Shown: positions 5,459-14,247, counted from the first letter of the stretch. The stretch: 28,513 nucleotides of DNA from CAYZMH01 sp964479445 (GCA_964479445.1 CAYZMH010000043.1:1-28513), one strand, 5' to 3'. A program made the numbers and translations. Notes: generated from the sequence alone by a model not told the origin.

Positions 5459-8113
5459 ATGGAATACAAATTCACCGAGATCGAACAACGCTGGCAGGAA
5501 TACTGGGAGGAGAACCGCACTTTCCGCACTCCCGATGATTTTTCCAGGCCCAAGTACTATGTGCTGGATATGTTTCCCTATCCCTCTGGTTCGGGCCTGC
5601 ACGTGGGGCATCCCGAAGGATATACCGCTACCGATATCGTCGGCCGCTACAAAATAATGAAAGGATTCAATGTGTTGCATGCCATGGGGTGGGATGCGTT
5701 CGGACTCCCGGCGGAACAGTATGCCATACAAACAGGAACCCATCCCTCGGTGACCACCAATAAAAACTGCGACACCTTTCGCAGGCAGATTAAAAGTCTC
5801 GGACTGGGATACGATTGGGAACGGGAGATCAATACCACCGATCCGGAGTACTTTAAATGGACCCAATGGATCTTTATCAGGTTGTATAATACCTGGTTCG
5901 ATGAACGGCAGCAAAAAGGCCGTCCCATCCACGAACTGCCCGTTCCGGATGCCATCCGCAACGAGGGCGGTGAGGCGGTGGAGGAGTATATCGCTTCCAG
6001 GCGGCTGGCCTATTACGACGATGCCAGCGTCTGGTGGTGTCCCCATTGCCGGATCGTTTGTGCCAACGAAGAGGTGCTTACCGACGGTACACATGAAAAA
6101 TGCGGCAATCCGGTTGAGCGTAAAAAATTGAAGCAGTGGATGCTGCGGATTCCCCACTATGCGGAGCGGTTGTTGCAGGGACTGGAAGACCTTGACTGGC
6201 CCGAGGGGATTAAGGACATGCAGAAGAACTGGATCGGTAAATCGATGGGTGCGGAAGTGGATTTTCCCCTGGAGGGACTGGAAGAGCACCTGCGGGTCTT
6301 CACCACACGGCCCGACACCCTTTTCGGGGCTACCTATATGGTGGTGTCCCCGGAACATCCCCTGCTGGATAAAATCCTTACCACCGGTGCTTCTGACGAG
6401 GTAGAAGCCTATGTGAAGGCGGCCGGACGTAAATCGGAACTGGATCGCACCGATCTCTCCAGGGAGAAGACGGGGGTATTTACCGGGCGGTACGCTATCA
6501 ACCCGCTATCCGGGGAGCGTATCCCGGTATGGGTGGCCGATTATGTGCTGATGGGCTACGGAACCGGTGCGATCATGGCAGTGCCCTGTCATGACACCCG
6601 CGACTTTGAATTCGCAAAGAAATTCGGACTTCCCGTTCGCTGCATCATGGATCCCGCAGGGGCCAGCGAAGAACTCAGAAAAGAGGTGCTGGCGGGAGAT
6701 GCCTGCTGGACCGAAGACGGGACCTATATCCACTCTTCCAGCGTGGAACGCGGGATCAATATAGACGGCATGAACAAGGAGAAGGGCATCGATACCATAA
6801 TACACTGGCTGGAGCAGCAGGGGCTGGGTAAACAGACCGTTAATTATAAGATCAGGGACTGGCTGTTCAGCCGGCAGCGCTACTGGGGAGAACCGTTCCC
6901 GGTTATTCACTGGGATGACGGGGAGATCAGTGTGCTGGACGAAGAAGAGCTGCCCCTGGAGCTTCCCGAACTGGAGAAGTATGAACCCGGTGCAAACGGG
7001 GAATCACCCCTGGCCAATGCCACCGACTGGTTGTATGTGACCGATGAACAGGGACGCAGGGGCCGGCGGGAGACCAATACCATGCCCCAGTGGGCCGGCT
7101 CGTGCTGGTATTACCTGCGGTATATCGATCCGAAAAACGATGAGGCTCCTTTTGATCCTGAAAAGGAACGATACTGGATGCCGGTGGACCTCTATATCGG
7201 CGGTGCCGAACACGCTGTGCTCCACCTTCTTTACAGCCGGTTCTGGCATAAGGTCCTCTATGACCTGGGAATTGTCTCCACCGACGAACCCTACCAAAAA
7301 TTGTTCAACCAGGGAATGATCCTGGCCTTTGCCTATGAAACCGGGACCGGTGCGAAAGTGCCTAGCGACCAGGTGGAGGAGCGTGATGGTGAGTATGTGC
7401 ACCGGGAGACAGGTGAACCGGTGAAACAGATCGTGGCAAAGATGTCCAAGTCACTCAAGAACGTGGTGAATCCCGATGATGTGGTGGCCAGTTACGGAGC
7501 CGATGCCCTGCGCCTCTATGAAATGTTCATGGGTCCGCTCGATGCCGTCAAACCATGGGCAGAGAACGGTGTGAAAGGAGTCTACAATTTCCTTAATAAA
7601 ACCTACCGCTTCTTTGCCGATTCCTCCCGCTACCACGAAGGGGCTGAGGATGAAGAGATCTTAAAGGTGCTTCACCAGGCCATCCGGAAGGTGGGAGATG
7701 ATATCGAGGCACTCCATTTCAATACGGCTATCTCCCAGATGATGATCTTTGTAAATACCTGCGTCAAAAAAGGCAGGGTTACTTCAGAGACCGCGGGTAA
7801 CTTTATCCGGATCCTTTCGCCCTTTGCCCCTCACCTTGCCGAGGAGATCTGGCATCAGCTGGGTCACCGCGAATCGGTCTCCCGGGCCGGATGGCCGCGG
7901 GTGGAGGAAGGGTACCTGGTGGAAGATACGGTGGAGTATCCGGTGATGATCAATGGAAAACTCCGGTATAAGTTGCATGTTGCGGCGGATACCCCTAAGG
8001 AAGAGCTGGAAAAGATGGCCCTGGAACATGAGAAGGCTGGAAAATGGATCGGTGATCAATCCCCGAAAAAGATCATCGTGGTGCCGGGAAAGATTGTCAA
8101 TATCGTTATCTAA
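5459..8113 (+). CDS. leuS: Leucyl-tRNA synthetase
   Basis: An 884-residue class I synthetase. The HIGH motif is HVGH (48-51, within PYPSGSGLHVGHPEG) and the KMSKS motif is at 661-665. The CP1 editing domain shows TTRPDTLFGATYMVV and the later GYGTGAIMAVPCHD-type motif. A Zn-ribbon-like CPHC...C region near 195-220 precedes LKQWMLRI. The C-terminal anticodon-binding and tail regions are present (PKKIIVVPGKIVNIVI). It charges tRNA(Leu) and edits mischarged species in the cytosol. It starts a rightward unit with the M23 peptidase 11 bp downstream. Confidence 0.98.
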   Translation: MEYKFTEIEQRWQEYWEENRTFRTPDDFSRPKYYVLDMFPYPSGSGLHVGHPEGYTATDIVGRYKIMKGFNVLHAMGWDAFGLPAEQYAIQTGTHPSVTTNKNCDTFRRQIKSLGLGYDWEREINTTDPEYFKWTQWIFIRLYNTWFDERQQKGRPIHELPVPDAIRNEGGEAVEEYIASRRLAYYDDASVWWCPHCRIVCANEEVLTDGTHEKCGNPVERKKLKQWMLRIPHYAERLLQGLEDLDWPEGIKDMQKNWIGKSMGAEVDFPLEGLEEHLRVFTTRPDTLFGATYMVVSPEHPLLDKILTTGASDEVEAYVKAAGRKSELDRTDLSREKTGVFTGRYAINPLSGERIPVWVADYVLMGYGTGAIMAVPCHDTRDFEFAKKFGLPVRCIMDPAGASEELRKEVLAGDACWTEDGTYIHSSSVERGINIDGMNKEKGIDTIIHWLEQQGLGKQTVNYKIRDWLFSRQRYWGEPFPVIHWDDGEISVLDEEELPLELPELEKYEPGANGESPLANATDWLYVTDEQGRRGRRETNTMPQWAGSCWYYLRYIDPKNDEAPFDPEKERYWMPVDLYIGGAEHAVLHLLYSRFWHKVLYDLGIVSTDEPYQKLFNQGMILAFAYETGTGAKVPSDQVEERDGEYVHRETGEPVKQIVAKMSKSLKNVVNPDDVVASYGADALRLYEMFMGPLDAVKPWAENGVKGVYNFLNKTYRFFADSSRYHEGAEDEEILKVLHQAIRKVGDDIEALHFNTAISQMMIFVNTCVKKGRVTSETAGNFIRILSPFAPHLAEEIWHQLGHRESVSRAGWPRVEEGYLVEDTVEYPVMINGKLRYKLHVAADTPKEELEKMALEHEKAGKWIGDQSPKKIIVVPGKIVNIVI

Positions 8114-8124
8114 ATGAACTTCGC

Positions 8125-9369
8125 ATGAAGCGTTTTACGGTTATCCTGGGAAGTACGGTTATTCTCCTGGCCATCCTGGTATGGATGGTGTTGCTGAAGG
8201 CAGGCGGCGGGGAGAACAAACCTGCAGAAGCAAGTACGGCCGAAACGAAAGTAGTGAAGAAAAGCGAGATGCTCTATGATATTCCGGTTGATTCTTTCGA
8301 GGTGATCACCGGGGTGATCGGTCGTAACCAGCTCCTGGGAAATATCCTTCATCCCCTGGGGGTGAGCGACCGGCAAATCTTTGAAATATCGCGTTTACCG
8401 GAAAAGACCTTTGATGTCAAACGGCTCCGGTACGGTAATAAATACGCCATATTCCTTTCCCCCGACTCCCTCAGGGAGGTAGTTTATTTCGTCTACGAGC
8501 GGAATCTTACCAGCTATGATGTGCTGCATTTCGGGGACAGCATCCATGCCGAGTCCAGGAACAAACCCGTTCGCATTGAAACACGTCAGACTCACGGGGA
8601 GATACAAACTTCCCTCTGGGAGGCGTTCCGGGACCTGGATGCCAATCTCAACCTGGCAATCGAACTGAGTGAGATCTATGCCTGGTCGATCGATTTTTTT
8701 GGATTGCAGAAGGGAGACCGGTTTAAGGTGGTATACGACGAATCCTACGTGGATACGGTTTCTGCCGGGGTTGTCAGGATCCATGGAGCGTGGTTTCATC
8801 ATGACGGAAAAGAGTTCTGGGCTATTCCGTTTAAACAGGACGATACCTGGAGTTACTACGATGAAGAGGGGAATAGTCTGCGAAAGGCTTTCCTGAAAGC
8901 ACCCCTGCGCTTTTCCCGCATCAGTTCCAGGTTTTCCTACTCCCGTATGCATCCCATCCTGAAAATTCGCAGACCCCACCTCGGGGTGGATTATGCGGCA
9001 CCTTCAGGTACGCCGGTACAGACCGTGGGGGATGGGAAGGTGACCAAAGCAACCTACGGGAAAGGGGCCGGGTATTATATCAAGGTAAGGCACAACGGGG
9101 TCTATACAACAGTCTACATGCACCTGAGCCGTTTCGCCAGGGGGATCAAAACAGGTACATGGGTGACCCAGGGAGACGTGATAGGGTATGTGGGCAGTAC
9201 GGGCCTGTCGACCGGACCCCACCTGGATTTCCGTTTCTATAAGAACGGTCAGCCCGTGGATCCGCTGAAGGTGGAGGCCCCACCCGTGGAGCCTGTGTTT
9301 GAAGAGAACCGGGAGGCTTACGAGCGTGTCAAACAGAGTACCATGGCGGCTCTAAATTCGATCTATTAA
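8125..9369 (+). CDS. M23-family (LytM) cell-wall peptidase
   Basis: A 414-residue protein with an N-terminal membrane anchor or uncleaved signal (about residues 4-24), a mixed middle region that may bind peptidoglycan, and a C-terminal LytM domain (about 265-390). H285 and D289 form HxxxD (HLGVD), and H333 sits in MHLS. The usual HLH zinc motif reads H366-L-D368, so the second histidine ligand is replaced by aspartate. M23 enzymes cut peptide cross-bridges or activate amidases in the periplasm. Whether this variant still binds zinc is open; my recollection is that HLDF forms occur in other Bacteroidota. It follows leuS by 11 bp, and its end overlaps the convergent purN by 18 bp. Confidence 0.9.
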   Translation: MKRFTVILGSTVILLAILVWMVLLKAGGGENKPAEASTAETKVVKKSEMLYDIPVDSFEVITGVIGRNQLLGNILHPLGVSDRQIFEISRLPEKTFDVKRLRYGNKYAIFLSPDSLREVVYFVYERNLTSYDVLHFGDSIHAESRNKPVRIETRQTHGEIQTSLWEAFRDLDANLNLAIELSEIYAWSIDFFGLQKGDRFKVVYDESYVDTVSAGVVRIHGAWFHHDGKEFWAIPFKQDDTWSYYDEEGNSLRKAFLKAPLRFSRISSRFSYSRMHPILKIRRPHLGVDYAAPSGTPVQTVGDGKVTKATYGKGAGYYIKVRHNGVYTTVYMHLSRFARGIKTGTWVTQGDVIGYVGSTGLSTGPHLDFRFYKNGQPVDPLKVEAPPVEPVFEENREAYERVKQSTMAALNSIY

Positions 9370-9921
9370 CTCATCGATCACCCCGGGGTAATGGGTGTAT
9401 TCCAGCCGATGGATTCGTTCCGCCAGTGATTCCGGAGTGTCGGTTTCCTTTACCTCGCAGGTGGCCTGGAAGATCACATCCCCGTCATCATACTTCTCAT
9501 TGACATAATGAATGGTAATCCCTGACCGGCTCTCCCCGTTCTCAATTACAGCCTGGTGCACCCGTTTCCCGTACATCCCTTTCCCCCCGTAGCCGGGAAG
9601 CAGGGCGGGATGAATGTTAACGATCCTGCCGGGATAAGCCCTGATCATTGATACAGGGATCAGCCAGAGGAACCCGGCCAGGGCAATAAAACCGACCTTG
9701 TGAGTCCGCAGGACATCCAGAACCTTTTCCGATTCGTACAGGATGGTCCGGTCAAATACAAAAGTCTGAACGCCAAGATTATCAGCACGCTGCAACACCT
9801 CTGCCTCCCTCTTATTGCTGAGGACCAGCGAAACCTGTTTCCCGGGCTTCGTTCGAAAAAACCGGATCAGATTCTCAGCGTTGGTACCTGATCCAGAGGC
9901 GAAAACAGCTATATTCTTCAT
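9352..9921 (-). CDS. purN: Phosphoribosylglycinamide formyltransferase
   Basis: A 189-residue GART. The N-terminal MKNIAVFASGSGTN carries the phosphate-binding GSGTN loop (about 8-13). The catalytic core shows NIHPALLPGYGGKGMYG (Asn, His) and the aspartate in HYVNEKYDDGDVI. It transfers a formyl group from 10-formyl-THF to GAR in de novo purine synthesis. An in-frame ATG exists at 9957, but the -7 box at 9955-9962 covers it and the extra residues are not conserved, so 9921 is preferred. It is convergent with the M23 gene, with 18 bp of overlapping coding ends and no room for a separate terminator. Confidence 0.95.
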   Translation of the reverse strand: MKNIAVFASGSGTNAENLIRFFRTKPGKQVSLVLSNKREAEVLQRADNLGVQTFVFDRTILYESEKVLDVLRTHKVGFIALAGFLWLIPVSMIRAYPGRIVNIHPALLPGYGGKGMYGKRVHQAVIENGESRSGITIHYVNEKYDDGDVIFQATCEVKETDTPESLAERIHRLEYTHYPGVIDELIDRI

Positions 9922-9954
9922 TTTGTGGCGGTTATTCTTTTTTTTATGAAAAAT

Positions 9955-9962
9955 CAAAGTTA
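9955..9962 (-). promoter_or_regulatory. purN -7 box
   Basis: Minus-strand TAACTTTG is an exact TAnnTTTG match, 33 bp before the chosen purN start. It excludes the longer start at 9957. Confidence 0.6.
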
Positions 9963-10011
9963 AATTTATCTTGGTTTTAGCGGAAAAAAAGCGGATAAAA
10001 ATTCTTTTTTT

Positions 10012-10043
10012 TTTGAAAATAGTCGAATTTTTACATTTCTTTG
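10012..10043 (+). promoter_or_regulatory. acpP-fabF-rnc promoter
   Basis: TTTG at 10012-10015 and TTTCTTTG at 10036-10043 are separated by 20 bp, close to the Bacteroidota -33/-7 arrangement (TTTG, about 19 bp, TAnnTTTG). The -7 box has T in place of the A. It lies in an AT-rich tract 42 bp before acpP. Confidence 0.65.
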
Positions 10044-10085
10044 CACCGTTAAAATAAAACTTAGTATTAACTAAAACATTAAGTC

Positions 10086-10322
10086 ATGTCTGACATTGCA
10101 TCAAGAGTAAAGGCAATCATCGTTGACAAATTAGGTGTTGATGAGAACGAAGTAACCCCGGAAGCTAGTTTTACCAATGACCTGGGAGCTGACTCTCTTG
10201 ACACTGTTGAGCTTATCATGGAATTTGAGAAGGAATTCAACATTGGAATCCCTGATGATCAAGCAGAAAGCATCAGCACAGTAGGAGAAGCGATCAAGTA
10301 TATTGAAGATAACGCAAAGTAA
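10086..10322 (+). CDS. acpP: Acyl carrier protein
   Basis: A 78-residue acidic protein of standard ACP length. The phosphopantetheine site is S37 in GADSLDTVEL. It carries growing acyl chains in type II fatty-acid synthesis in the cytosol. fabF starts 22 bp downstream. Codon use is more AT-rich than in the neighbours, as is common for highly expressed acpP genes. The promoter upstream is the clearest -33/-7 pair in the window. Confidence 0.98.
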   Translation: MSDIASRVKAIIVDKLGVDENEVTPEASFTNDLGADSLDTVELIMEFEKEFNIGIPDDQAESISTVGEAIKYIEDNAK

Positions 10323-10344
10323 TACCTGATTTATCAGTACTGCT

Positions 10345-11592
10345 ATGAAACGGGTTGTTGTAACAGGAATGGGAGCACTGACTCCCGTGGGAAATAATGT
10401 TGAGGAGTTCTGGACCAGCTTGAAAGAGGGGGTTAGCGGCTCGGATATGATCACCCGTTTTAACGCAGAGAAGTTTAAAACCCGGTTTGCCTGTGAATTG
10501 AAAAATTATAATCCACAGGATCATTTCGACCGGAAAGAAGCTCGCAAACTTGACCCGTATGCCCAGTATGCCATGATTGCCGCTGCTGAGGCTTACAAGC
10601 AGTCAGGACTCGAAGAGACCGGTACCGATTCAGAGCGTGCCGGTGTTATATGGGCCTCCGGTATCGGGGGTATCGAGACCTTTATGAAAGAGATGGAGGG
10701 TTTCCTGGGTGGTGATGGTACCCCCAGGTTCAGCCCTTTCTTTATTCCCAAGATGATATCCGACATTGCAGCAGGCATGCTTTCGATGAAATACGGATAT
10801 CACGGTCCCAATTATGGAACCGTATCGGCATGTGCCTCATCCACCAATGCGATCATTGACGCCTATAACCTGATTCGTCTGGATATGGCCGATCTCTTTA
10901 TTGCAGGTGGATCGGAAGCAGCTATCAATGAGGCAGGAGTGGGAGGATTCAACTCCATGCAGGCGATGTCCACCAACAACGAGGAGTACAAAACCGCCTC
11001 GCGGCCGTTTGATGCTTCCCGTGACGGATTTGTTATCGGCGAAGGAGCAGGAGCCCTGATCGTTGAATCTTACGAGCATGCCAAAAAGAGAGGTGCCCCG
11101 ATTTTCGGGGAAATTATTGGTGTGGGTCTGTCAGCCGATGCTTATCATCTGACCGCCCCGCATCCGGAAGGCAACGGCGCCTCGCTGGTTATGAGAAATG
11201 CGATGAAGTCAGCCGGCGTGGCCAACGAAGCGATCGATTACATCAATGTACACGGAACGGCAACCCCACGTGGAGATATAGCCGAGACCAAAGCCATCAA
11301 GCGTGTTTTCGGTGATCAGGCCTACCGGATGAATATCAGTTCCACCAAATCAATGACCGGGCACCTGTTGGGTGCAGCCGGTGCCGTGGAAGCCCTGGCA
11401 GTTATCCTCTCCATCCGGGATAACATCGTTCCCCCCACTATTAACCTGAATACCCTGGATCCCGAAATTGACCCTGAATTGAACCTTACACCCAACCAGG
11501 CCGAGGAGCGGGAGGTCACTTGCGGAATCAGTAATACCTTTGGTTTCGGAGGACACAACACCTCTTTGATTATCAGGAAATTCAAGGATTAA
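10345..11592 (+). CDS. fabF: Beta-ketoacyl-ACP synthase II
   Basis: A 415-residue condensing enzyme. The Cys-His-His triad is C163 (SACASSTN), H303 (NVHGTATPRGD) and H340 (SMTGHLLGAAG), and the C-terminal GFGGHN motif is present. It elongates acyl-ACP with malonyl-ACP. The adjoining acpP supports FabF rather than FabB. It lies between acpP and rnc, the usual bacterial acpP-fabF-rnc order, and its TAA is followed directly by the rnc ATG with no spacer, suggesting translational coupling. Confidence 0.97.
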   Translation: MKRVVVTGMGALTPVGNNVEEFWTSLKEGVSGSDMITRFNAEKFKTRFACELKNYNPQDHFDRKEARKLDPYAQYAMIAAAEAYKQSGLEETGTDSERAGVIWASGIGGIETFMKEMEGFLGGDGTPRFSPFFIPKMISDIAAGMLSMKYGYHGPNYGTVSACASSTNAIIDAYNLIRLDMADLFIAGGSEAAINEAGVGGFNSMQAMSTNNEEYKTASRPFDASRDGFVIGEGAGALIVESYEHAKKRGAPIFGEIIGVGLSADAYHLTAPHPEGNGASLVMRNAMKSAGVANEAIDYINVHGTATPRGDIAETKAIKRVFGDQAYRMNISSTKSMTGHLLGAAGAVEALAVILSIRDNIVPPTINLNTLDPEIDPELNLTPNQAEEREVTCGISNTFGFGGHNTSLIIRKFKD

Positions 11593-12321
11593 ATGGTAAG
11601 AGGTCTGCTGAACCTGGTCATATACCTGTTTCGATCAGACCGCAACTATCTGCTCAACCTGATCCGGATTCTCGGATTCTTACCGGCACATACCTTTTTC
11701 TACCGGGCAGCTTTCACCCATAAGTCGGTTGTCCTGCATGACAAACTGGGAGAGAAAGTGGACAACGAACGGCTGGAATACCTTGGTGATGCCGTGCTGG
11801 GAGCTGTGGTAGCGGAGTACCTTTTCAGCAATTTCCCACACCAGGATGAAGGATTTATGACCAAGGTGAGAGCGCGGATCGTAAAGCGCAAGCACCTGAA
11901 TGCAACGGCGATTAAAATGGGAATCCCCATGATGATCACTCACCAGTCCCATCCTGCCAACACCTCCAAGCATGTATACGGAAATGCCCTTGAAGCACTC
12001 ATCGGCGCCATCTACCTCGACCGCGGATTTAATAAAGCCAGGCGGTTCATTCGCAAACGAATGATGAAACGGCATATGGATCTCATCAAGCTTACCAGGA
12101 AGGATTCGGATTACAAGAGCCAGGTGATCGAATGGGCCCAGAAGCATAAACAGGAAATTACTTTTGAGACCCAGGAGGAGCATAAAAAGTCAGATCCGCT
12201 GCCCAGGTTCCTGGCAACTGTTAAATGGAAAAACGATCAGATCGGGACCGGACGCGGGGGCTCCAAAAAGGAGGCAGAACAAGTGGCTGCCAAAGAAGCC
12301 CTGAAAGTTATTTCCAAATAG
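11593..12321 (+). CDS. rnc: Ribonuclease III
   Basis: A 242-residue protein with the RNase III signature NERLEYLGD at 58-66 (catalytic E62 and D66) and the second catalytic motif in GNALEALIGAIYLD. A double-stranded-RNA-binding domain is at the C-terminus (DPLPRFLATVKW...GSKKEAEQVAAKEAL). It cuts double-stranded RNA in rRNA and mRNA processing. The N-terminus has a ~20-residue extension before the domain. The ATG abuts the fabF stop codon. Confidence 0.97.
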   Translation: MVRGLLNLVIYLFRSDRNYLLNLIRILGFLPAHTFFYRAAFTHKSVVLHDKLGEKVDNERLEYLGDAVLGAVVAEYLFSNFPHQDEGFMTKVRARIVKRKHLNATAIKMGIPMMITHQSHPANTSKHVYGNALEALIGAIYLDRGFNKARRFIRKRMMKRHMDLIKLTRKDSDYKSQVIEWAQKHKQEITFETQEEHKKSDPLPRFLATVKWKNDQIGTGRGGSKKEAEQVAAKEALKVISK

Positions 12322-12352
12322 CTTCCCTTTTTTTACATTTACGTAAAATTCA

Positions 12353-12787
12353 TTGCACGTGACCAAAAAGCGACATAAGCTGGCCAACTCGATTGCGGAA
12401 GATTATTGCTTGCTGGGGATTGTCTCCGATGAGCCCGAGTATAAGCTCACCTGGTCCATGAACGAGGCCCTTCAGACCTCTTTCCAGCGCATGGAGGATC
12501 TTTCGCTGTATCACAAGAAAGGAGAGAGCGAACAGCAGTTTTCTCTCTACCTATACGAGGAGGAGAACACCATGCTCACCTACAGGATCATCAGGAACCG
12601 CTCGGAGAAAGGCTATTTTCTCAGTGATCTGAAAAATATCGATTATGTGATCCACATTCAGGGTGAACTGGATACCGACCGGGTGTCTGAATTTATCCGT
12701 CAGGCAAACCAGCTGGATACCATCCGCATGTGCATTCCCATTGAATTGTCGAAACTGAAAGATCGCAGCCGGTTAACGATCTGGTAA
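12353..12787 (+). CDS. Divergent IPExxxVDY-family protein
   Basis: A 144-residue protein of unknown function that sits just after rnc, where Bacteroidota carry an IPExxxVDY-family gene. The naming motif is degenerate: LSDLKNIDY (about residues 91-99) in place of IPExxxVDY. The rest has the family's look: LGIVSDEPEYKLTW near the N-terminus and a charged middle. In many relatives pyruvate kinase follows; here a convergent J-domain gene follows after 7 bp. No catalytic residues are evident. It is probably cotranscribed with rnc (31-bp gap). Confidence 0.65.
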   Translation: MHVTKKRHKLANSIAEDYCLLGIVSDEPEYKLTWSMNEALQTSFQRMEDLSLYHKKGESEQQFSLYLYEEENTMLTYRIIRNRSEKGYFLSDLKNIDYVIHIQGELDTDRVSEFIRQANQLDTIRMCIPIELSKLKDRSRLTIW

Positions 12788-12794
12788 CACCGGT

Positions 12795-14030
12795 TCAGAA
12801 TAACCAGCGTACCAGGGGGTACAGGATCGAATAGACCGGGAACTCCTGGTAATTCTGGTATCCTTGCCGGTAGAGCTCATCAAGCTGCGTTCCCTGGCTG
12901 ATCAGAGGGCGTGTCAATTTATTGTAGAAAGGGAAGAAGCCCAGCACCAGGTCGTAGAGGATATCCAGGAAGAGAAGCAGAGCCCCCACCACAAAATAGA
13001 CGTAGGTTGTCAGGTGAATATCAAAACCGGGTCCAAAATGGCTGATGCTCAATAGCGCAATAACCCAGATGCCCATTTTTATCAGCAGTGACGGCGTCAG
13101 CAGGTACGAGCTCTGGGATCGTACATGAACGATCATTCTGACCGCGACCGAAATGATGCCGCCGGCCAGCAGGCCGGCTAAAAAGCGCCAGAGAATGCTG
13201 CTCACCGGGAAGAACACCAGGAAACCGAATACGGTGATCACCTTGATCAGGGAGGTTATGCGGTGCCAGAATTGCGCTTTTGCACTCCGGGGAACCCGGA
13301 TGCGTTTGGTTTTTCGTTTGTACCGGGCTTCGTGATCCATAGCACCGAACGACCTTGTTTGAATATCGAGTACCTTGACCAGCTCCAGTGTATACGGTTT
13401 GCCTGTTGCAAATTGATCACGGGAAAACCGGCACCGGGTCGTGGAGCTTTTTGCCCGGGGTACCCGGAACCATGCTTTCACCTGTTCCCGGGTCAGGTTA
13501 AACCGTCCCAGCCTGAACCACACGTCTCTTCTCTCATAGATATAACCCATCAGGAAGGCCCCGATGATCACAAAATAGATGGTGGCAAGGAATGCAGCCG
13601 GATCCACCAAGACGGCAAGGATGAAAGGGGTGATTACCGCCGCAATACTGAAAAGCAGGACCAGGGCGTGGAAGACATACCGCAATAAAAGCCAGGCATC
13701 ATACCATTCGCTCTCGAGGAATCGCTTCCGCGACTCCTCTTCCCGGGCCCGCTGCTGTTGGGCCCGCTGCCATGCCTTCTGCCTTTCGCGCCGGATAATA
13801 TCCGCCGCTTCCTCGCGGGACATTCCACCGGATGGAGGTTGGTTCGTCTCTTTCCGTTGTAGCAGTTTATCATACGCATCGGTCAGCTTGTTGAACTCCC
13901 TGGCTGCTGATGCAGACGGATTTTTATCGGGGTGGTATTTAAAGGCCAGTTTTCGGTATGCGCTTTTTATCTCCTTATCCGAGGCTCCTGGTTTAAGACC
14001 CAGTATATGATAGAGATCGGCGCGTGGCAT
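12795..14030 (-). CDS. Membrane-anchored J-domain protein
   Basis: A 411-residue protein. An N-terminal J domain (about 3-60) carries HPD at 33-35, so it should stimulate an Hsp70/DnaK partner. A charged, Arg/Glu/Gln-rich helical linker follows (about 70-108). The C-terminal three quarters has about six hydrophobic segments (about 115-140, 146-165, 260-300 as two, 320-345 and 350-380). There is no DnaJ G/F region, zinc finger or substrate-binding domain, so it is not DnaJ itself; a role in recruiting DnaK to the membrane is an inference. The start is set at MPRADLYHILG; an upstream in-frame ATG at 14072 lies in the leader near the terminator-like hairpin. The 3' end is 7 bp from the convergent IPExxxVDY-like gene. 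Confidence 0.8.
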   Translation of the reverse strand: MPRADLYHILGLKPGASDKEIKSAYRKLAFKYHPDKNPSASAAREFNKLTDAYDKLLQRKETNQPPSGGMSREEAADIIRRERQKAWQRAQQQRAREEESRKRFLESEWYDAWLLLRYVFHALVLLFSIAAVITPFILAVLVDPAAFLATIYFVIIGAFLMGYIYERRDVWFRLGRFNLTREQVKAWFRVPRAKSSTTRCRFSRDQFATGKPYTLELVKVLDIQTRSFGAMDHEARYKRKTKRIRVPRSAKAQFWHRITSLIKVITVFGFLVFFPVSSILWRFLAGLLAGGIISVAVRMIVHVRSQSSYLLTPSLLIKMGIWVIALLSISHFGPGFDIHLTTYVYFVVGALLLFLDILYDLVLGFFPFYNKLTRPLISQGTQLDELYRQGYQNYQEFPVYSILYPLVRWLF

Positions 14031-14079
14031 GACGGATGGATTTCGCGCAATATACCTATTTCTGTGCTGCAAACAAAAA

Positions 14080-14116
14080 AGCTGCCCACCGGGAGGTCAG
14101 ACAGCTTTTTTTACCC
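14080..14116. terminator. Bidirectional terminator-like hairpin in divergent gap
   Basis: Arms AAAAAAGCTG and CAGCTTTTTT form a 10-bp stem around a GC-rich loop with internal pairing (CCC/GGG). It gives a U-tract whichever strand is transcribed. It lies between the divergent J-domain and kinase genes, so no upstream gene needs it. It could end a short leftward RNA or attenuate the J-domain gene. Confidence 0.7.
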
Positions 14117-14151
14117 TAAAACTAAACCTAATTGTTGTGTATGTACACTTG

Positions 14152-14159
14152 CAAAACTA
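14152..14159 (-). promoter_or_regulatory. -7 box for leader/small RNA upstream of J gene
   Basis: Minus-strand TAGTTTTG is an exact TAnnTTTG match. Transcription from about 14146 would reach the hairpin at 14080-14116 after about 30 nt and the J-domain start after about 115 nt. Confidence 0.45.
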
Positions 14160-14235
14160 CATCAGAATAGCGTTAGTAGAGTTTAAGGGATGTTAAAGAT
14201 TGTTAACGCTCACGCCGGATTTTGATGTGGAGTCC

Positions 14236-14243
14236 TATCTTTG
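14236..14243 (+). promoter_or_regulatory. -7 box of the rprX-like operon
   Basis: TATCTTTG is an exact TAnnTTTG match only 4 bp before the kinase ATG, so the transcript would begin at or next to the start codon. It excludes the longer in-frame start at 14200. Confidence 0.6.
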
Positions 14244-14247
14244 TAGT

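Noticed and set aside
5447..6358. A 303-codon leftward frame opposite leuS
   Set aside because: Shadow of leuS; no recognisable domain.
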